Below, one piece after another: positions 6,787 through 11,545 of a DNA stretch of 11,545 bases (the first letter of the stretch is position 1; the number at the start of each line of letters is the position of its first letter). The stretch is from Bryobacterales bacterium (GTDB lineage Bacteria > Acidobacteriota > Terriglobia > Bryobacterales > Bryobacteraceae). A program made the position numbers and the translations under genes. The notes under the pieces were generated by a model. It did not search any database. It was given only the letters and a program-made list of their open reading frames with translations, and was not told where the DNA came from. The stretch spans positions 1-11,545 of the forward strand of contig JANXQZ010000826.1 of the NCBI GenBank assembly GCA_025353235.1. Reading direction: 5' to 3'.

Positions 6787-8033
6787 TCAAAGCGGTAAAA
6801 GGCACGCGGGATATTCTGCCGCCCTCCAGCGGCGTTTGGAATCGGGTGGAAGCCGTGGCGCGCGAGGTCTTCCGCACTTATAACTATCAGGAAATTCGAA
6901 CGCCCATTTTAGAAGACACCGCTCTCTTCACAAGGGGCGTGGGCGAAGATACCGATATCGTCGGGAAAGAGATGTACACCTTCGAGGATCGCGATGGAAG
7001 CTCGCTCACCCTGCGTCCAGAAGCCACGGCCTCGGTGATGCGAGCCTACATCGAGCACCGGCTCGATCAAAAGCCTGGACTGCAAAAGCTCTATTACATC
7101 GGTCCCATGTTTCGCCGCGAACGCCCACAGAAAGGCCGCTACCGCCAATTTTTCCAGATCGGCGCAGAGGCCATCGGATCGGACTCGCCCGCCGTCGACG
7201 CCGAGGTCATAGAGATGGTGCTGGAAGTCTTAAAACGCGCAGGACTCACCGGCTTCAAGCTCCTCCTCAACTCCGTGGGCGATGCCAACTGCCGCCCAGC
7301 CTACGTTGCCGCCCTGAAAGAGCGCCTCCAAGAGGTGGCACCCGGCATGTGCGCCGACTGCAGGCGTCGAGCGGAAACCAATCCGCTGCGCGTGCTCGAT
7401 TGCAAGGTTCCGCAGGATCAGCCCATCATCGATGCGCTGCCTTCGATCCACGATCATCTTTGCGATCCGTGCAAGCAGCACTTCGAGGCGGTCACAGCCT
7501 ATCTCCGAGATCGCAACATCGACTTCGAGATTCGCCCCCGCATGGTCCGCGGCTTAGACTATTACATGCGCACCACGTTTGAAATCGTGCACGGAGCCCT
7601 GGGCGCGCAGAACTCCGTCCTTGGCGGCGGACGCTACGATGGACTGGCCGAGTCCCTTGGTTCGCGAGTTCATTCCCCCGGCATCGGCTTCTCCATCGGC
7701 GAAGATCGTTTAGTAATGAGCGTAGAGCAGGAACACCCGGACGCGCACCATCCTGCGCTCGATCTGTACATCGCGCCGATGGGCGCCGAAGCCGAACGGG
7801 TCGCGGCATCGATCGCCTACGATCTCCGGTCGAGCGGTGCCAGCGTCGAATTGGGTTTGGATGGAAAATTGAAACGTTCGCTCGAGTTAGCCAACAAACT
7901 CGCCGCACGATTCTGTCTGATCCTAGGCGACGACGAACTTGCGGCTGGCCAATTCCAGCTCAAGAATATGACCTCCGGGGAGCAAGAGATGGTAACGCGG
8001 GAGAGCTTGCCCGCTCGACTAAATTCAAGATAG
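6783..8033 (+). CDS. hisS: Histidyl-tRNA synthetase
   Basis: Charges tRNA-His with histidine (class II, homodimer, cytoplasm). I start it at the TTG at 6783, giving 416 residues, the usual length; the protein then opens (M)IKAVKGTRDILPP as the family does. The frame is open much further upstream, but there it reads through the previous gene and a repeat out of phase. GGAAGAG lies a few bases before the TTG, and the start overlaps the previous stop by 4 nt (TTGA). Visible motifs: RTPILEDTALFTRGVGEDTD (39-58), TLRPEATASVMRAY (76-89), motif 2 MFRRERPQKGRYRQF (109-123), the histidine-specific LDYYMRTTFE (258-267), GGGRYDGL (281-288) and motif 3 IGFSIGEDRL (301-310). The C-terminal anticodon-binding domain spans about 325-412. 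Cysteines C190, C193, C207, C227 and C230 in the insertion domain look like a metal-binding set, also found in other bacterial HisRS. aspS follows after 3 nt. Confidence 0.97.
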   Translation: MIKAVKGTRDILPPSSGVWNRVEAVAREVFRTYNYQEIRTPILEDTALFTRGVGEDTDIVGKEMYTFEDRDGSSLTLRPEATASVMRAYIEHRLDQKPGLQKLYYIGPMFRRERPQKGRYRQFFQIGAEAIGSDSPAVDAEVIEMVLEVLKRAGLTGFKLLLNSVGDANCRPAYVAALKERLQEVAPGMCADCRRRAETNPLRVLDCKVPQDQPIIDALPSIHDHLCDPCKQHFEAVTAYLRDRNIDFEIRPRMVRGLDYYMRTTFEIVHGALGAQNSVLGGGRYDGLAESLGSRVHSPGIGFSIGEDRLVMSVEQEHPDAHHPALDLYIAPMGAEAERVAASIAYDLRSSGASVELGLDGKLKRSLELANKLAARFCLILGDDELAAGQFQLKNMTSGEQEMVTRESLPARLNSR

Positions 8034-8036
8034 AGA

Positions 8037-9812
8037 ATGGAAACGACACAACTGGATTTTCTAGGCGAACTGCGCCGCACGCATTCCTGCGGAGACCTGC
8101 GCCTGGCTGACGCGGGCTCGCGCGCTCTTGTCATGGGCTGGGTGCATCGCCGCCGCGACCTAGGCGGCCTTCTCTTTATCCATCTCCGTGATCGCGACGG
8201 CGTGACGCAGCTTGTCTTTAGAGAAGAGACCGATGGCCCCACGCACCAGAAAGCCCAGAGCCTCGGAGCCGAGTGGGTCATCGCCGCAGAAGGCATCGTC
8301 GAGAAGCGTCAACCCGAGACAATCAATCCGAGTATCCTTACGGGTGAAGTGGAAATCGTCGTCGACAAAATCTGGATACTCAACGAGTCGCGCACGCCGC
8401 CATTTCCGATGGAAGAATCGGTCGACGTCAAAGAAGACGCGCGCCTGAAATATCGGTACGTCGATTTGCGGCGGCCCCAAATGCAACGCAACATCATCCT
8501 GCGTTCGAAGATCTCGTTCGCCGTTCGGCAATCTCTGTACGCCCAGGGCTTTCACGAAATCGAAACTCCCTTCATGACGCGCTCCACGCCTGAAGGCGCG
8601 CGCGACTACCTCGTACCCAGCCGCGTTCAGCCGGGCCTCTTCTATGCCCTGCCCCAATCACCGCAAATTTTCAAACAATTGCTGATGATCGGCGGGTATG
8701 AAAAATACTTTCAAATCGTGCGCTGCTTCCGCGACGAGGACCTGCGTGCCGATCGCCAGCCCGAGTTCACTCAAATCGATTTGGAGATGTCCTTCCCGCA
8801 GCAGGAGCGCATCTACGAAACCATCGAGCCCCTCGTCGAGCAGGTCTGCCAAGTGGCGGGTTTCCAGGTAAAAGCCCCTTTCCCCCGTCTCACCCACGCG
8901 CAAGCCATGCAGTCCTATGGCAGCGATAAGCCGGATCTTCGCCTGCCTCCGTTCTACGTCCTGACCGAACTTCCCGAATCGCCCGCGATTGCAGACCTCA
9001 AGTTTCCCCCGATCGCGATTCACGTTCCCAAGGCGGGCGGACTGAGCCGCAAAGAGCGCGACGATTTAAAGGCCTATGGCGCGGAGCGCGGCTTGCGCGT
9101 GTATGACGACCTGAAACGGCTCGAGCCCGCCATCGTAGAGCAAGCGCGCAAGGTGTCCGGCGCGGCGGAAGACGATTTGCTAATTCTCGCCGGATGGGCT
9201 GGCGAGCTCAAAGGCCAGCGTCCCGAAGAAACCTTTTACCAGGCTTGCGGCCAATTGCGCCTTTTCATCGGCCAGAAATATAACGACCGCCATCAGTTAT
9301 TAAATCCGAAAGATTTCCGTTTTCTCTGGGTCGTCGATTTTCCGATGTTTGAATGGGATGCAGAGGAAGACCGCTGGAATGCAGCCCATCATCCGTTCAC
9401 TTCCGTGCATGACGAAGATCTGGAAAAGCTAACGTCAGACCCCGCTCGTTGCCGCGCGAAATCTTACGACCTCGTATTAAACGGTGTCGAATTAGGATCG
9501 GGCTCCATTCGTATTCACCGCCGCGACGTGCAATCCAAAGTATTTTCCGCTCTCGGATTTACCGAAGAAGAAGCCAAGCGCCGCTTCGGATTCCTGCTGG
9601 AGGCTCTCGAATATGGTGCCCCGCCCCACGGCGGAATCGCCCTGGGACTCGATCGTCTAGTCATGATCCTGGCAGGCGAAACTTCCATCCGAGAAGTAAT
9701 TCCATTTCCCAAAACGGCGCGCGGAACTGACCTCATGTGCGAGGCGCCCTCCACCGTTCCAGAACGCATACTGAGAGATTTGGGCATCCGCTTGGCGGGC
9801 CCGAAAGGCTAA
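8037..9812 (+). CDS. aspS: Aspartyl-tRNA synthetase
   Basis: Charges tRNA-Asp with aspartate (class IIb, bacterial type, cytoplasm). The 591 residues are full length. The OB-fold anticodon domain runs to about 115 (GWVHRRRDLGG at 34-44, IHLRDRDG at 48-55). The catalytic core has TPEGARDYLVPSR (184-196), ALPQSPQIFKQLL (204-216), motif 2 FRDEDLRADRQPEFT (231-245), GSDKPDLRLP (295-304), then the bacterial GAD insertion (about 305-425), HHPF (451-454), LNGVELGSGS (481-490) and motif 3 GLDRLVMILAG (537-547). Leu42 in RRRDLGG equals Leu30 of the E. coli discriminating enzyme, whereas non-discriminating ones such as that of Pseudomonas usually have His; this favours a tRNA-Asp-specific enzyme but does not prove it. 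The ATG is 3 nt after the hisS stop; the spacing and a weak AGAG imply translational coupling. About 13 residues precede the usual RTHxCG start. Confidence 0.97.
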   Translation: METTQLDFLGELRRTHSCGDLRLADAGSRALVMGWVHRRRDLGGLLFIHLRDRDGVTQLVFREETDGPTHQKAQSLGAEWVIAAEGIVEKRQPETINPSILTGEVEIVVDKIWILNESRTPPFPMEESVDVKEDARLKYRYVDLRRPQMQRNIILRSKISFAVRQSLYAQGFHEIETPFMTRSTPEGARDYLVPSRVQPGLFYALPQSPQIFKQLLMIGGYEKYFQIVRCFRDEDLRADRQPEFTQIDLEMSFPQQERIYETIEPLVEQVCQVAGFQVKAPFPRLTHAQAMQSYGSDKPDLRLPPFYVLTELPESPAIADLKFPPIAIHVPKAGGLSRKERDDLKAYGAERGLRVYDDLKRLEPAIVEQARKVSGAAEDDLLILAGWAGELKGQRPEETFYQACGQLRLFIGQKYNDRHQLLNPKDFRFLWVVDFPMFEWDAEEDRWNAAHHPFTSVHDEDLEKLTSDPARCRAKSYDLVLNGVELGSGSIRIHRRDVQSKVFSALGFTEEEAKRRFGFLLEALEYGAPPHGGIALGLDRLVMILAGETSIREVIPFPKTARGTDLMCEAPSTVPERILRDLGIRLAGPKG

Positions 9813-9826
9813 CAAACTAAATTCCA

Positions 9827-10051
9827 ATGCAACACTACAATCCCGAAACGGCTCTCGAAGAATTGACGGAAGACTCGGTATTGCCAAATCCCGTACATGT
9901 GCGGGATATGATGAGCCGCGCGAAAATGCCGCCCGCCCAAGCGGTGGAAATAACTAAGAAATTCCACGCTTATCAAAAAGCATTTGGGGCGGCGCAAGAT
10001 AGCGGACGCACGCTTCTAGAAGACTTAATAAAATTTAATCCAGTGCCCTAA
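9827..10051 (+). CDS. Small hypothetical protein downstream of aspS
   Basis: 74 residues, soluble and acidic at the N-terminus (MQHYNPETALEELTEDSVLP), with a helical centre (PPAQAVEITKKFHAYQKAF, about 35-53) and a short tail (LLEDLIKFNP). No signal, membrane segment, cysteine or known motif; I do not recognise it. It begins 14 nt after the aspS stop on the same strand, so it may be read as the tail of the hisS-aspS transcript. There is no Shine-Dalgarno in the AC-rich 14 nt, although AAAGG lies about 20 bases upstream. The DNA here is less GC-rich than aspS. It is probably a real gene given its placement and sensible amino-acid make-up. Confidence 0.55.
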   Translation: MQHYNPETALEELTEDSVLPNPVHVRDMMSRAKMPPAQAVEITKKFHAYQKAFGAAQDSGRTLLEDLIKFNPVP

Positions 10052-10112
10052 TCGAATCCATACAGCAAAGTGATTGGAGAATGTTCATTCGGCTTGGTAA
10101 ACTGGATGGGTT

Positions 10113-10352
10113 ATGGCAAAGAAACTTCACACCTCCACAGCAGCCCCCCAGGCCGCTCCAAAGCACCGCAGGCCAAGAACTTCCGTACCCAAGTCCGCTC
10201 CAGAAGCATCTCAAAATCCGGTCCACACCATCACCAATGACGACATAGCCACCCTGGCTTTCTCCTACTGGGAACGCCGCGGCTGCCAAGGCGGCAATCC
10301 CCAACAGGATTGGGCCCGCGCCGAAGAAGAACTGAACTCTCTGCTCCGCTAA
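10113..10352 (+). CDS. DUF2934-type small protein
   Basis: 79 residues in two parts. The first 38 are basic, Pro/Ala-rich and probably disordered (MAKKLHTSTAAPQAAPKHRR). The last 40 hold the DUF2934 pattern: DDIATLAFSYWERRGCQGG (43-61) followed by DWARAEEELNSLL (66-78), i.e. the family's IA-LAY--WE-RG-P-G, then DW--AE-EL. The family is small and helical; I know no function for it. The ATG at 10113 has only a weak GGATGGG just upstream. The Lys/Arg-rich tail in front of a tiny helical domain could bind nucleic acid, but that is inference. It lies 61 nt after the previous gene and 46 nt before the PAS protein, all on the plus strand. Confidence 0.85.
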   Translation: MAKKLHTSTAAPQAAPKHRRPRTSVPKSAPEASQNPVHTITNDDIATLAFSYWERRGCQGGNPQQDWARAEEELNSLLR

Positions 10353-10398
10353 GCGCTACACTCTAGTTACGCTCTGAAGGTTTCAGAAGCCGCCTCAA

Positions 10399-11545
10399 AT
10401 GAGGAAGACCACTCGTTTGCCTCTTCCAGAAACCTCGCTCACTGTTCCGAAGGCTCGTGGGCGGGAACAGGCTGTTCAGCTTGAGACCAAAGGTCGTGCG
10501 GCGGTCGACGCCTCCCACGATCAAGCCATGGGTGTGCTCGAAAGCATCACCGATGCATTCATCGCCCTGGACCGGGATTGGCGGGTCACCTACGCCAACG
10601 CCGAAGCCGAACGTCTGAACCGCATGGGGCGCGCAGACATGCTGGGCAAGAGCTTCTGGGAACTCTTTCCAGAGGCGGTCGACACCCACGTACAAACCGA
10701 AGTTCTTCGCGCGGCGCGGGAGCGGGTTTCGGTTGAGTTCGAAAGCCGTTCTGCGCCCGGGGACCGCTGGTTTCACGCCAAAGCCTATCCAGCCAAGGAT
10801 GGCGCGCTTGCCATCTTCTACGAAGAAATAACCGAACAGAAGCGCGCCGAGCAGTCTCTGCGCCAGCAAGATAAGGTCCGAGAGTTGGATTGCAGGAAGT
10901 GGCGCGATCTCTTCTTTCAAGGGCCGACCGGAGTCTGCCTTCTGCGCGGCCCGGACCACGTGTTTGAATCGCACAATGCCGAATACTTGCGGCTCGCCGG
11001 CCGCTCCGGAGAGGAGCTTGTGGGCAGGCCGGTCCGCGACGCCATGCCGGAGATCGTCAGCCAAGGCTACCTGGGAATTCTTGATCGCGTGTACCAGACC
11101 GGAGATCCTTACACGGGGAGAGAAGCCAAGGTGCAACTCGATCCCGCGGGCACAGGGGTCGGCGATCTTGATTGCCTCTATGTGAATTTCGTCTGTCTTG
11201 CAATGCGAGACGATGCCGGTCAAGTCGATGGCATCTTCATCCATGCCGTAGACGTTACCGATCTCGTGAAGGTCCGCCACCGCATAGAAGAAGCGAATCA
11301 GCGCTTCGGGCTTGCTCTAACAGCCACCCACGGGCTGGTCTACGAATGGGAGCCAAGAAGCGGGCGCGTGGTGCGCGAGCGCGGCCTGGAAGATCTCACC
11401 GGCTGGCGCGAAAGCGAGGTTCCGCCCACCATCCAGTGGTGGTATGAGCAAGTCCATCCAGAGGACGTCGAGCAGATGGACGGGAAGAGCATCTCCGCCG
11501 CCAGCCACATGCGGCTGCTCACATATCGCGTGCGCCACCGGAATG
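10399..11545 (+). CDS. Multi-PAS sensor protein (3'-truncated by window edge)
   Basis: The frame is open from the ATG at 10399 to the last base (382 codons), with a stop (TGA) eight codons before the start. It has at least three PAS domains. PAS1, about 44-150: VLESITDAFIALDRDWRVTYAN, FWELFPEAV, ending EEITEQKRAE. PAS2, about 165-295: FFQGPTGVCLLRGPDHVFE, LVGRPVRDAMPEI, ending HAVDVTDLV. PAS3, about 300 to the edge: PAS_3-like, with LTGWRESEVPP and VHPEDVEQM. Short linkers with heptad-like character (KRAEQSLRQQDK and VRHRIEEANQRF) join them. There is no signal peptide or membrane helix, so sensing is cytoplasmic. The output module lies beyond the window; a histidine kinase is most likely, a diguanylate cyclase possible. 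The start could instead be the TTG at 10417, which has GAGGAAG nine bases upstream, whereas the ATG has only AGAAG. Confidence 0.9.
   Translation, partial: MRKTTRLPLPETSLTVPKARGREQAVQLETKGRAAVDASHDQAMGVLESITDAFIALDRDWRVTYANAEAERLNRMGRADMLGKSFWELFPEAVDTHVQTEVLRAARERVSVEFESRSAPGDRWFHAKAYPAKDGALAIFYEEITEQKRAEQSLRQQDKVRELDCRKWRDLFFQGPTGVCLLRGPDHVFESHNAEYLRLAGRSGEELVGRPVRDAMPEIVSQGYLGILDRVYQTGDPYTGREAKVQLDPAGTGVGDLDCLYVNFVCLAMRDDAGQVDGIFIHAVDVTDLVKVRHRIEEANQRFGLALTATHGLVYEWEPRSGRVVRERGLEDLTGWRESEVPPTIQWWYEQVHPEDVEQMDGKSISAASHMRLLTYRVRHRN

Noticed and set aside
10078..10089. Near-palindrome GAATGTTCATTC upstream of the DUF2934 gene
   Set aside because: The arms are only five bases with a two-base centre; too short to claim an operator, and unable to form a stable hairpin.
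10363..11280. 305-codon open frame on the minus strand
   Set aside because: It is antisense to the PAS-domain protein, whose plus-strand translation shows clear family motifs; the minus-strand peptide matches nothing I know and is a by-product of GC-rich codon use.

Overview
The window looks like chromosomal DNA of a member of the Acidobacteriota, most likely the Bryobacterales/Solibacter group. Four things point there: a duplicated MacB/FtsX-type orphan permease of the kind heavily amplified in that phylum, a small DUF2934-type protein, a 218-residue protein of a family I associate with Acidobacteriota genomes, and two copies of a double-hairpin intergenic repeat. This placement comes from family knowledge and recall, not from a search.

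Layout. 1-2259 (+) is an ABC-type permease missing its N-terminus. It converges, with an 11-nt gap, on a minus-strand pair: a secreted six-bladed PD40/TolB-like propeller protein (2271-3281) and, upstream of it, a small exported protein (3309-3662, possibly starting at 3743). A non-coding stretch with a dyad and a double-hairpin repeat follows. Next is a minus-strand class II aldolase/adducin-family protein (4109-4885) that keeps its metal-binding histidines but seems to lack the usual catalytic glutamate. A 552-nt divergent gap separates it from a plus-strand protein of unknown function with a strong C-over-G strand bias (5438-6094).

The plus strand then carries a second copy of the repeat and a compact housekeeping block: gamma-class carbonic anhydrase-like protein (6271-6786), histidyl-tRNA synthetase (TTG start at 6783, overlapping the previous stop) and aspartyl-tRNA synthetase (8037-9812). 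A 74-residue unknown (9827-10051) and a DUF2934 protein (10113-10352) follow. The window ends inside a multi-PAS sensor protein (10399 onward) whose output domain is not visible.

How the genes work together. hisS and aspS are adjacent in many bacteria and charge tRNA-His and tRNA-Asp. The carbonic anhydrase-like gene is probably cotranscribed with them because its stop overlaps the hisS start. The two small exported proteins at 2271-3662 probably form one operon. I see no evidence for a novel multi-gene system, CRISPR array, prophage, insertion sequence or RNA gene. The points most worth a second look are the paired hairpin repeats, the aldolase-family protein without its catalytic Glu, and the two alternative starts of the small exported protein.
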